From: Elusimicrobia bacterium UBA6262 | GTDB lineage: Bacteria; CAYTYR01; UBA6262 | Reading direction: 5' to 3' | DNA: 64,000 nucleotides | NCBI GenBank assembly: GCA_002441095.1 | Contig: DJVG01000043.1 | Location: 7,096-71,095 of the forward strand | In this document: positions 1-7,748 of the stretch, one piece after another | Layout: each line of letters starts with the position of its first letter | Numbering within the stretch: the first letter of the stretch is position 1 | The notes under the pieces: generated by a model | What the model saw: only the letters and a program-made list of their open reading frames with translations | Told to the model about the DNA's origin: nothing | Databases searched by the model: none | Made by a program: the position numbers and the translations under genes

Positions 1-522
1 TTTGGTATAACTAATAGCTTTTTGCCACCATGTTTCATCAGCCTGGTAAAAGTCTGTTGTTTTTCCAGAGGCAGCCACCAATCCACCAAAGCGGTCGCTG
101 ATAAAAACCTCACCGATTTTTCCCATAATAGTATCATATCTTCGCAATTGGGCGGCGGCAGGAATATCTGTGTATTTTTTAACTAGCGGGGATTCCTGAG
201 TAGCTGCCCGCCATTGCTGGTCCATGGTATCGAAATAGGCCTGCCGATCCGGGATAGTGCCGTACGAGGTATTAGCCTGCTGCAGCAAGGCTATAAAATT
301 GGAGTTCTGGGCAACTTCTGTTAATATTGCTACTTCTTCCTTGATCTTCTTGGCTAGATTACTGGCAATGACCTGTGCCCGGCCCTGTAAATTTTCAGTA
401 ATAGTTTGCTTACGGATAGTAGAAATAGAGTAATAGCTATAAAGACTGACGCCGACCAGGACCAGGCAAGTCAGAATTAAATTATTTACCAGTATTTTTT
501 CCCTGAGACTGATCATTCTCAT
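1..522 (-). CDS. Membrane-anchored Cache-type sensor protein, N-terminal part (runs off left edge)
   Basis: This reading frame starts with ATG at 522, overlaps the stop of the upstream PAS gene by an ATGA, and stays open to base 1, so only the first 174 residues are visible. Residues about 12-31 form one hydrophobic membrane segment. The rest is a predicted periplasmic sensor region ending in a stretch (GEVFISDRFGGLVAAS, then a DETWW) typical of dCache ligand-binding domains. In that family the sensor is followed by a second membrane helix, HAMP and usually a histidine kinase or chemoreceptor module, but that part lies outside the window. Overlap with the PAS gene and the 1300-residue PAS protein before it argues for one sensory operon. 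The output type is unknown from this window; a kinase is the most likely, since neither upstream gene has one. Confidence 0.8.
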   Translation of the reverse strand, partial: MRMISLREKILVNNLILTCLVLVGVSLYSYYSISTIRKQTITENLQGRAQVIASNLAKKIKEEVAILTEVAQNSNFIALLQQANTSYGTIPDRQAYFDTMDQQWRAATQESPLVKKYTDIPAAAQLRRYDTIMGKIGEVFISDRFGGLVAASGKTTDFYQADETWWQKAISYTK

Positions 523-1367
523 ACAGTTTGGGTACCTTTGTTTTTAGCTAATTCCTCTTTCAGCTTATCAACCTGCTCTTTCAGCTCAATGACCCGTTTT
601 TCCCGGTCCATAGTAACCCTGTGCAATAACTGCATTTCCTCTATTTTCTGGCTCAATTCTTTCCTGGACTTATCCAACTCCTCAATAATTTTCCCGGTCT
701 TGGCAAACTCCCTGACCGCGCTGATAGTCCCGACAACCCGGCCTTTCTTGTCTTTCACTGCCACTATATCAGCCAGCACCTGTCTTCCGGCGGGGTTGTG
801 AAAGGATACTTCATTGATCATCCCCTGTATAAATACCTTTTCAAACTCGTGGGCAAAGACCGGCCAGTCATCCAACGAGACGACATTCTTGATATCCTTG
901 TGTAATATATTTTCCTGGTTTAAGCCGGTTTGCTCTAAGATCCGCTGGTTGCAAAACAAGATCTTCCCTTTAGCATCGGTCCGGATAATTCCTTCGGGTA
1001 TCGTTTGCAGTAGGACATCAAGATCCTGCCTCTGTTGTTCAAGTTCATCATTAGTTGACCGCAACTCCTCGTCTGTCGCCTGTAATTCCTGGTTAGTCGC
1101 CTGCAATTCCTGCCTGGCCGCCTCTGCTTTCAGGTGGGTGTTACGCAATTCCCGGATCAGCTCCTGATAATGCCGGGTGATCAGGCGTTGGAGAATGAGC
1201 AGTGAAATAAAAGCAACTAAAGTCACAAAAATAATAGTCACTATATGCGAAAGCCATAAATTGTCAATAACAAATACTTCAGTTTTTAAAAATTCAAAAA
1301 CCACGGTTAATATAAATACAATCAGCGTATATGGCAGCACCAGCTGCCTGATCTTATTATTGTCCAT
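519..1367 (-). CDS. Two-TM membrane protein with coiled coil and one PAS domain, no output domain
   Basis: The 282-residue protein has two hydrophobic segments at about residues 8-26 and 39-61, a long heptad-like stretch at 65-118 with repeated QELQAT/EELRST units, one PAS domain at about 118-222, and a second charged coiled coil at 228-275 that ends the protein. The PAS fold is recognised from the TIPEGIIRTDAKGKILFCN start and the DKKGRVVGTISAVRE end. No HisKA, HATPase, GGDEF or HD module is present, so it probably senses a cytoplasmic signal and passes it to a partner. The last coiled coil (TMDREKRVIELKEQ) closely resembles the C-terminus of the neighbouring 1300-residue PAS protein (TMEREKRIIELKKK), suggesting that the two bind the same partner or each other. 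It overlaps the upstream gene by 11 bases and the downstream gene by 4, so translation is probably coupled. Confidence 0.8.
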   Translation of the reverse strand: MDNNKIRQLVLPYTLIVFILTVVFEFLKTEVFVIDNLWLSHIVTIIFVTLVAFISLLILQRLITRHYQELIRELRNTHLKAEAARQELQATNQELQATDEELRSTNDELEQQRQDLDVLLQTIPEGIIRTDAKGKILFCNQRILEQTGLNQENILHKDIKNVVSLDDWPVFAHEFEKVFIQGMINEVSFHNPAGRQVLADIVAVKDKKGRVVGTISAVREFAKTGKIIEELDKSRKELSQKIEEMQLLHRVTMDREKRVIELKEQVDKLKEELAKNKGTQTV

Positions 1368-4300
1368 GTGCGTTTTGCTCCAGGTCTTTCAGCTTTTTCT
1401 TCAGCTCGATGATCCGTTTTTCGCGTTCCATAGTCACCTTGTTGAACCGGTCCAGTTCATTTATCCGCTTTTTTAACTCTTCCTCCGCCCGCTTGCGTTC
1501 GGTGATATCCTGGTTCACTCCATAAGTATTGACTGTTCTTCCTTGCTGGTCTTTGATAATAAAATAACGAACGGAAATATAGCCAACCTCTCCATGAGAG
1601 TCAATTATACGGTGCTCTAGCTGGTGGCTAAAATTAGAATCAGTGGCTTCAATGGCTCGTCGGGTTTCCAAGCTGACCACTTCAGCATCTTCGGGATGAA
1701 CAAAACGCTTTACATAATCAGCAGATGACATAGTATAGCCGCCAGCCTGCTCGGCAGTCGTGTGGAAGATAGCGTAAAAAGAATCCGTGAAGGTAAATAC
1801 ATCGTTTACCACATCATATTCCCAGGGTCCCAGGCGCGCCATATACGCAGCATTTAATAACTGGGCTTCGCTCACCCGTAACGCTGCCTCAGCCTGTCTG
1901 CGCTCAGTAATATCTACGGCAAAGCCGACAATCCCAATGATCTCTCCCTTTTCATTTCTATAGGGTATTTTATCGGTCTGGACCCATTTCAGCCCTTCTT
2001 GCGTCTGCATTGATTCTACGATGTTTAGTCTTGGTTGTCCTGAATCCATCACTGCCTTATCATCCTGCCAGTATTTCTCCGCCTCTTCTTTAGGATAAAT
2101 ATCAAACACCGACTTCCCTTCCAGCTGCTCTTTGGTCAAGCCCATACTTTTAGCCATAGCCTTGTTGACACGGATGAAATTATTATTCTTATCCTTATAA
2201 AAGATCATTGCTGGCGTAGAATCCAGGATAGTACTTAGTTCCTGCTGTTGTTGTAGCAGAGTCTCTTCGTATTTTTTTCGCTCAGTGATATCCTGATTAA
2301 CGCCATAAGTTTTGATCGTCTTTCCTTGCTGGTCTTTGACAATAAAAAAACGCACCGAAATATAACCAATTTCCCCATTAGCATCAATTTTACGGTGCTC
2401 CAGCTGACGGCTAAAATTAGAATCAGTTGTTTCAATGGCTTTGCGAGTTTCTTCACCGACCACCGCTGCATCTTCTGGATGGACAAAACGCTTTACGTAA
2501 TCTGCCGCCGACATAGTATAGCCGCCGACTTGCTCGGCTGTTGTGTGAAAAACAGTGTAAAAAGAATCAGTAAAAGTAAAAATATCTTTCACCACATCAT
2601 ATTCCCAGGGTCCCAAGTGCGCAATATTCAAAGCATTGGATAGCTGATCTTCATTCTGCTGGAGTGCTACTTCGGCTTTTTTACGTTCGGAAATATCGTG
2701 GGAAAATACGAACATTTGATCTGAATCCCTGAGAATCGTTACGCTAATCACAATATCGATAATAGTTCCGTCTTTGCATTTATGTTTAGTTTCAAAGCGG
2801 TCACTGCCATTTTCCATAATTTTATGAATACGGGCTTGTATCTCTGCTGGTTTCTCGTTTACTTCCAAGTCAGCGATTTTCATTTTTTGCAATTCTACCC
2901 GGCTATAACCGATCATTTTACAATAAGAATCATTTACTTCAATGATATTGCCTTGCATATCCGTCAGCCAGAAACCGTCTATAGAGGTCTCAATTATAGC
3001 TTTATATTTCTGTTCCTGTTTCTGGCATTCGGTAATATCAGTAACCACCCCGATCAGTCCGGCGATTGTGCCGTCAGGATTATTATAAGTGGCTTTATTA
3101 AAGATGACTAAACGACGGGTACCGTCTGCCTGTTGAATACTGGATTCATAGGCTTGGGTTCCGGGATGGCTTAGTAATTCCTCGTCTTTCTGGTGGTAGA
3201 CATCAGCTAGATCCTTAGGCGCGAGTTCATAGACAGATTTACCAATGATTTTTTCCTTTGCTCTTCCCAAGAAACGCTCAAAAGCCTGGTTACACCCTTG
3301 ATAGATCCCTTGCGCGTCTTTGTAGAATACCGGATTAGGAATAGCTTCAAGCAATTGCTGGATAAATGCCAATTGGTTTGTCATTGCGGTTTTGGCTTTT
3401 TCTATATCAGTGACATCTTCTACGATACCGATAAAACCGGTAGGCTGGTTTTGGGCAGAGACTATCATTTTGATCTGCGTATGCACCCAACGAGTCTCAT
3501 TCTGCTTATTGAGGATCCTAAACTTCAAGGATTCTTCTTTGCCTTGGGGCAGCGGTCCGGTAATGATATTCAAGGCCTCTTCCTGCTCTTCAGGATGGAT
3601 CAGCTTTCTCCAGCCTTGTCCCAGACATTCATCAAAAGTCATTCCGGAAAATGAAATAAGTTTTTTATTTACATAAACAACTTCCCCTTGCATATTTAAA
3701 AAGAAAATGCCAACTGGAGCCAGATCACTTAAATTACGGAATTTTGCTTCACTCTCGTGCAAGACATTTTCTATTTTTTTGCGCTCGGTGATATCCCGGG
3801 CAAAACTTAAAATAAATTTTTCCCCGGCAAGCTCAACTATGCTGCTATTGATCTCTACCGGGATAAGCTGCCCTTCCTTGGTCATATGTTCTGATTCAAA
3901 AAGGGCCTTGCCTTCTTTTAAGATTTTAGCCATTCTTTCCGGTACTAAAGCCGCATTTTGAGGAGAATCTATTTTTGTTGGTCCCAAGGTTAAAAGTTCG
4001 GTGCGGGTATAATGCAGCATTTGGCAAGCGCTCTGGTTAATATCTATAAACTGGGGATTAACAGGATCCAAAGTAAGGAGATATATGGCTTCAGATGAAC
4101 CTTCGATCAGGGAGCGGGATTTCTGCTCTGACTGCACCAGCCTCTGCCGCGCTTTTTCTTCCTCTGTCACATCACGGAAAATAGCCGCGACTTTATCGCC
4201 TACCGGATAAATAACATTATGCATATACTGGTCGTGTTGCGCGTCCTGGTAATGAACCAGCGGAATGATCTTTGACTCCCCTGACTGGGAACATTCCACG

Positions 4301-5259
4301 ATAGCTTTATAGACCTCGGTTTTTTCCATTGCCGGGAAAAACTTTTTAATATCCTGGCCCAGCACCTCTTGCCGTAAAAGATTGTACATTTTCTCAGCCG
4401 CCCGGTTCCAATCGGCGACGATCATTTCTTGGCCTTCATCTTTTACTTCATAGAGGGCGAACCCGTCAGTCATGGCATCAAAAACAGACCGGTATTGCTC
4501 CTCATAATCAACCAACTCCTGATTAGCTGATTTCAGGGACAGCCAGACGCCCAGGGTACTGGCCACAGCTTCCAATATATTTTGTTCATCCGGCTGCTTA
4601 AATGGTTTGTTTTCAGTATAATACATGGTCAGTTCGCCGGCTTCATGCCCGTTGATATATAATGGTGCAGTCAAGCCATATTCAAGATCATCGCTATATT
4701 TATCCGTGCTGAAAGTTTCATCCTCAATAGCAATGAGCGGGACAGCCAGCTGGGGATAGGTCATGGCTGCGACCAGCGCTTCCAGGACAAAATGGATAGT
4801 ATACTCTATGGAGTCGTTATCCTGCAGTTTCCTGGTGATCAGGGATAAGCTGTTCAATTGGCGCAAATGAGCTTGCTGGAGTTGTTCCTGTTCTTTTTGG
4901 CTGGTCAGATCACGGCAGAGGATTAATATTTTAGTCTGGGTTTTATTGGCATCAGCCAATAACATCGGGGTCAGGGCTACCGGGAAAATACTGCCATTCT
5001 TACGTACATATTCCTGCTCGATATTGGGGGCGTTATGCTGTACCAGGGCAGCTTCCTGGATAGCCTGGCTTTCTTGCTGGTGCCATTTAGCCGGCGTCAG
5101 GTCACGATGGGTCTTCTGGATTATTTCGTCCAGGGTATATCCCAGCATGGACAGAGCCGCTGGATTAGCCTGTATGATCCGGCCACGCAGGTCAAGCTCC
5201 AGCAGTCCATCATGTATGGTTTCGGAGATAAGTTTATAGATCTCTTTTTCGTCAACCAT
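1357..5259 (-). CDS. Giant multi-PAS/GAF soluble sensor protein without catalytic domain
   Basis: The 1300-residue protein has no membrane segment. I count nine PAS/PAC units, beginning near residues 3, 250, 375, 501, 626, 750, 865, 998 and 1126, with a GAF-like domain at about 126-246 between the first two. Most units end in the PAC signature DITERK or a variant (DVTEEEK, DITECQK). The chain ends in a coiled coil (NKVTMEREKRIIELKKKL) with no kinase, cyclase or phosphodiesterase domain. PAS units 7 and 9 are near-identical at protein level (both contain LGPWEYDVV, FTFTDSFY and DYVKRFVHPEDA), so the gene grew by internal duplication. SD AGGGTG precedes the ATG. It is the first gene of a three-gene overlapping operon. 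Such proteins normally feed a histidine kinase or response regulator; here the partner is probably the Cache protein at the left edge. Confidence 0.88.
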   Translation of the reverse strand: MVDEKEIYKLISETIHDGLLELDLRGRIIQANPAALSMLGYTLDEIIQKTHRDLTPAKWHQQESQAIQEAALVQHNAPNIEQEYVRKNGSIFPVALTPMLLADANKTQTKILILCRDLTSQKEQEQLQQAHLRQLNSLSLITRKLQDNDSIEYTIHFVLEALVAAMTYPQLAVPLIAIEDETFSTDKYSDDLEYGLTAPLYINGHEAGELTMYYTENKPFKQPDEQNILEAVASTLGVWLSLKSANQELVDYEEQYRSVFDAMTDGFALYEVKDEGQEMIVADWNRAAEKMYNLLRQEVLGQDIKKFFPAMEKTEVYKAIVECSQSGESKIIPLVHYQDAQHDQYMHNVIYPVGDKVAAIFRDVTEEEKARQRLVQSEQKSRSLIEGSSEAIYLLTLDPVNPQFIDINQSACQMLHYTRTELLTLGPTKIDSPQNAALVPERMAKILKEGKALFESEHMTKEGQLIPVEINSSIVELAGEKFILSFARDITERKKIENVLHESEAKFRNLSDLAPVGIFFLNMQGEVVYVNKKLISFSGMTFDECLGQGWRKLIHPEEQEEALNIITGPLPQGKEESLKFRILNKQNETRWVHTQIKMIVSAQNQPTGFIGIVEDVTDIEKAKTAMTNQLAFIQQLLEAIPNPVFYKDAQGIYQGCNQAFERFLGRAKEKIIGKSVYELAPKDLADVYHQKDEELLSHPGTQAYESSIQQADGTRRLVIFNKATYNNPDGTIAGLIGVVTDITECQKQEQKYKAIIETSIDGFWLTDMQGNIIEVNDSYCKMIGYSRVELQKMKIADLEVNEKPAEIQARIHKIMENGSDRFETKHKCKDGTIIDIVISVTILRDSDQMFVFSHDISERKKAEVALQQNEDQLSNALNIAHLGPWEYDVVKDIFTFTDSFYTVFHTTAEQVGGYTMSAADYVKRFVHPEDAAVVGEETRKAIETTDSNFSRQLEHRKIDANGEIGYISVRFFIVKDQQGKTIKTYGVNQDITERKKYEETLLQQQQELSTILDSTPAMIFYKDKNNNFIRVNKAMAKSMGLTKEQLEGKSVFDIYPKEEAEKYWQDDKAVMDSGQPRLNIVESMQTQEGLKWVQTDKIPYRNEKGEIIGIVGFAVDITERRQAEAALRVSEAQLLNAAYMARLGPWEYDVVNDVFTFTDSFYAIFHTTAEQAGGYTMSSADYVKRFVHPEDAEVVSLETRRAIEATDSNFSHQLEHRIIDSHGEVGYISVRYFIIKDQQGRTVNTYGVNQDITERKRAEEELKKRINELDRFNKVTMEREKRIIELKKKLKDLEQNAHGQ

Positions 5260-5280
5260 TAAGCACCCTACGCTAAAAGT

Positions 5281-5313
5281 AATTCCAAATTACAAATTTC
5301 AAATGACAAATTA
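5281..5313. repeat. ATTTG-type short repeat upstream of the multi-PAS gene
   Basis: On the minus strand three imperfect units of 10-11 bases (CATTTGAAA, AATTTGTAA, AATTTGGAA) lie side by side. This is one of several unrelated low-complexity intergenic families in the window. No function can be assigned. Confidence 0.6.
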
Positions 5314-5319
5314 AGGAAT

Positions 5320-5376
5320 TCTGTGTGATCTCTGTTCTAATCTGTGTAATCTCTTTTTCTAATCGGTGTAATCATG
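5320..5376. repeat. GATTACAC-type repeat directly after glutamine synthetase copy 1
   Basis: On the minus strand, three bases after the stop of the glutamine synthetase gene, come GATTACACCGATTA, then GAGATTACACAGATTA, then a degenerate GAGATCACACAG. The same unit recurs at 15093-15179, at 44357-44371 and at the borders of the elements at 27015-27098 and 60195-60278. No open reading frame or terminator-like stem with T-run was seen inside it. Confidence 0.75.
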
Positions 5377-5377
5377 T

Positions 5378-7570
5378 TCACATCACAAAAAGCATCTCGC
5401 GATATTTCGGCAGGTCCCAATGCTCATCCGCGATCACGCCTTCCAGGTCATCGCTGTGTTTACGGATATGTTCCATCAGCGGTTTCAATTCATTAAAATA
5501 TACAGCAGCTTTCTCTTTGCCTTCCAGGCTCCTGGCTTTTTCCAGTAATTTCACCAAAATCTGGGTATTTTTCCGTAAATAATAGATCTTATTGGTGACA
5601 TCAGCCAGGTGCCCTTTCAGATCCTCAAAAGCTTTCTCATCAATATTCAAGCCAATGGTATTTTTAAGGCTACTGATCTTTTCCAGGTTATTAGCCAATT
5701 GTCCCTGGTATTCCAGTCCCGCCGGGACAACTATCGAGTCAACCATTTCCCGCAGGGTGCTGGCTTCAATAGTGAGCACAATGTTATACATTTCAACCCA
5801 GATATTATATCGCGCCATTAATTCATCATGGCTTAATACGCCTTGTTTCTCGAAAATGGCAATATTTCCTTTTTCCGTGAAAGCAGCCAGGGCCTCAGCG
5901 GTAGAAGCGACATTGGCCAAACCGCGTTCTTTGGCCTCATAGAGCCATTCTGAAGAATAATTATTACCTTCAAACCTGATATTTTTCGTTTCTTTAGCCA
6001 GCTGGGCAATTACTGCCACCACGGCAGATTCAAGATCCTTATTTCTCAGTTCTTTAGTTATCTCCTCAGCCACATAATTCAGCGAATCGGCAATGATCGT
6101 ATTGATCACTGTCAATGGCCAGCTGATATTCTGCGATGAACCTACCGCCCGGAACTCAAACTTACTGCCGGTAAAGGCAAAGGGCGAAGTCCGGTTACGG
6201 TCAGTAGCGTCCTTATTCACTTTAGGCAGGCGTCCCACACCAAGGTCGATAATATCTTTTTTAGTGACTTTATGCGCAGTCCCGGCAACAATCGTGTCCA
6301 GCACCTTGGTCAGTTGTTCTCCCAGGAACACCGAAACAATCGCCGGCGGGGCCTCATTAGCTCCCAAGCGGTGTTCATTGCCGGCTGAGGCAATACTGGC
6401 CCGCAAAAGATCCGCATGCTTATGAACCGCCCGTAAAACTGCTACCAGCACAGCCAGGAATTGCAGGTTATCTTCCGGCGTCTGTCCGGGATTAAGCAGG
6501 TTATTTCCCTGGTCATCAGCCATGGACCAGTTCACATGCTTGCCACTGCCATTAATTCCGGCAAAAGGTTTCTCATGCAGCAGGCAAACCAGGTTATGGC
6601 GCAAAGCTACTTTTTTCATGATTTCCATCAGTAGCTGGTTATGATCAGCAGCAATATTGGATTCTTCAAAAATAGGAGCAAATTCAAACTGGTGCGGCGC
6701 TACTTCATTATGGCGGGTAGTGACGGGAATACCCATCTTAAAGGCTTCTACGGAAACTTCTTCCATATAATTCAGGACCCGCTCTTTGATCGAGCCAAAA
6801 TACTGGTCCTCCAGCTGCTGCCCTTTCGGCGAAGAGGCCCCGATCAGCGTGCGTCCGGTCAGCATCAGGTCCTGCCGCAATTTGTAATAGTTATTATCGA
6901 TCAGGAAATATTCCTGCTCCGGGCCGCAGGTAGAAACTACCTTGCTAATGTCCCGGCGGCTGAATAATTTAAGCAGTTTTTTCGCCGCTTTACTGAGCGC
7001 TTCATCAGAACGAAGCAAGGGCAGCTTTTTATCTAAAGCATACCCATGGTAGGAGACGAAAATGCTGGGAATACACAGTGTTTTCCCTAACCGGGTCTCG
7101 CTGATAAAAGCCGGGCTGGAAGGATCCCAGGCAGTATAGCCGCGCGCCTCGAATGTGCTCCTGATACCGCCGCTGGGGAAAGAACTGGCATCTGGCTCAC
7201 CCAGGATCAGTTTGGATCCGGAGAACTTTTCCACGACCTTGCCGGCACTATGCAGGGATATAAAGCTGTCATGTTTTTCGGCGGTCAGTCCGGTCATAGG
7301 CTGGAACCAGTGGGCATAATATATTGCTCCTTTTTCCACGGCCCAGTCTTTCATAGCCCCGGCAATTTCATCAGCCTCTTTCATACTGATGGTACTGCCC
7401 CCGGCTAACCAGCGCTTGAAAGAAATAAAGGTTTTTTTACCGATCCGTTTCTGCATTTCGCTGATACTGAAAGTATTAGAACCAAAGTACCCGGAAACTT
7501 TTTTTGGTTTTTCAATTTTTGTTAAAGGAACACTCTCGATCTTGTCCACCACTTTTTGCCTAACGCACAT
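5378..7570 (-). CDS. glnN: Glutamine synthetase type III (copy 1)
   Basis: This is a 730-residue enzyme that makes glutamine from glutamate, ammonia and ATP. Its length and sequence are those of the GSIII (GlnN) family, not of the shorter GlnA families. Visible family landmarks are SYFG/NTFS-like residues near 30, GEPDASSFPSGGIRSTFEARGY, the CGPEQEYFLID strand, TRHNEVAPHQFEFAPIFEE, GINGSGKHVNW and the NRTSPFAFTG block. The ATG at 7570 has a GGGGGT Shine-Dalgarno. It is about three-quarters identical by eye to the second copy at 57973-60162, including the identical C-terminus DEHWDLPKYREMLFVM. It follows a P-type ATPase gene across a 178-base repeat-filled gap, so it may be transcribed separately. 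Why two GSIII are needed is unclear; differential regulation is the simplest idea. Confidence 0.96.
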   Translation of the reverse strand: MCVRQKVVDKIESVPLTKIEKPKKVSGYFGSNTFSISEMQKRIGKKTFISFKRWLAGGSTISMKEADEIAGAMKDWAVEKGAIYYAHWFQPMTGLTAEKHDSFISLHSAGKVVEKFSGSKLILGEPDASSFPSGGIRSTFEARGYTAWDPSSPAFISETRLGKTLCIPSIFVSYHGYALDKKLPLLRSDEALSKAAKKLLKLFSRRDISKVVSTCGPEQEYFLIDNNYYKLRQDLMLTGRTLIGASSPKGQQLEDQYFGSIKERVLNYMEEVSVEAFKMGIPVTTRHNEVAPHQFEFAPIFEESNIAADHNQLLMEIMKKVALRHNLVCLLHEKPFAGINGSGKHVNWSMADDQGNNLLNPGQTPEDNLQFLAVLVAVLRAVHKHADLLRASIASAGNEHRLGANEAPPAIVSVFLGEQLTKVLDTIVAGTAHKVTKKDIIDLGVGRLPKVNKDATDRNRTSPFAFTGSKFEFRAVGSSQNISWPLTVINTIIADSLNYVAEEITKELRNKDLESAVVAVIAQLAKETKNIRFEGNNYSSEWLYEAKERGLANVASTAEALAAFTEKGNIAIFEKQGVLSHDELMARYNIWVEMYNIVLTIEASTLREMVDSIVVPAGLEYQGQLANNLEKISSLKNTIGLNIDEKAFEDLKGHLADVTNKIYYLRKNTQILVKLLEKARSLEGKEKAAVYFNELKPLMEHIRKHSDDLEGVIADEHWDLPKYREMLFVM

Positions 7571-7587
7571 GGTTTTACCCCCATTGG

Positions 7588-7716
7588 TCAGAGTATCAGG
7601 ATATCAGGATATCAGGCTATCAGGTTTTCCTGATAATCTGATTACCTGATACCCTGTTGTCCTGATCCATAATCTCCTGATATTCTCACCCTGATTACCT
7701 GATATTCTGATATCCT
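7588..7716. repeat. ATCAGG array with inverted arms between P-type ATPase and glnN
   Basis: Read on the plus strand, four TATCAGG units spaced 8-10 bases apart are followed, after TTTT, by about nine CCTGAT units in inverted orientation. The RNA could fold into one long imperfect hairpin. Two further arrays of this family lie at 11177-11291 and 50101-50158. Spacing is irregular and there are no unique spacers, so it is not a CRISPR array. Confidence 0.85.
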
Positions 7717-7748
7717 TATTTATTTTTCTATTATACTTTATTGCCTGG

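Noticed and set aside
7588..7716. Regularly spaced repeats resembling a CRISPR array
   Set aside because: Units are 6-10 bases with no unique spacers of constant length and no cas genes nearby; inverted arms do not fit CRISPR.
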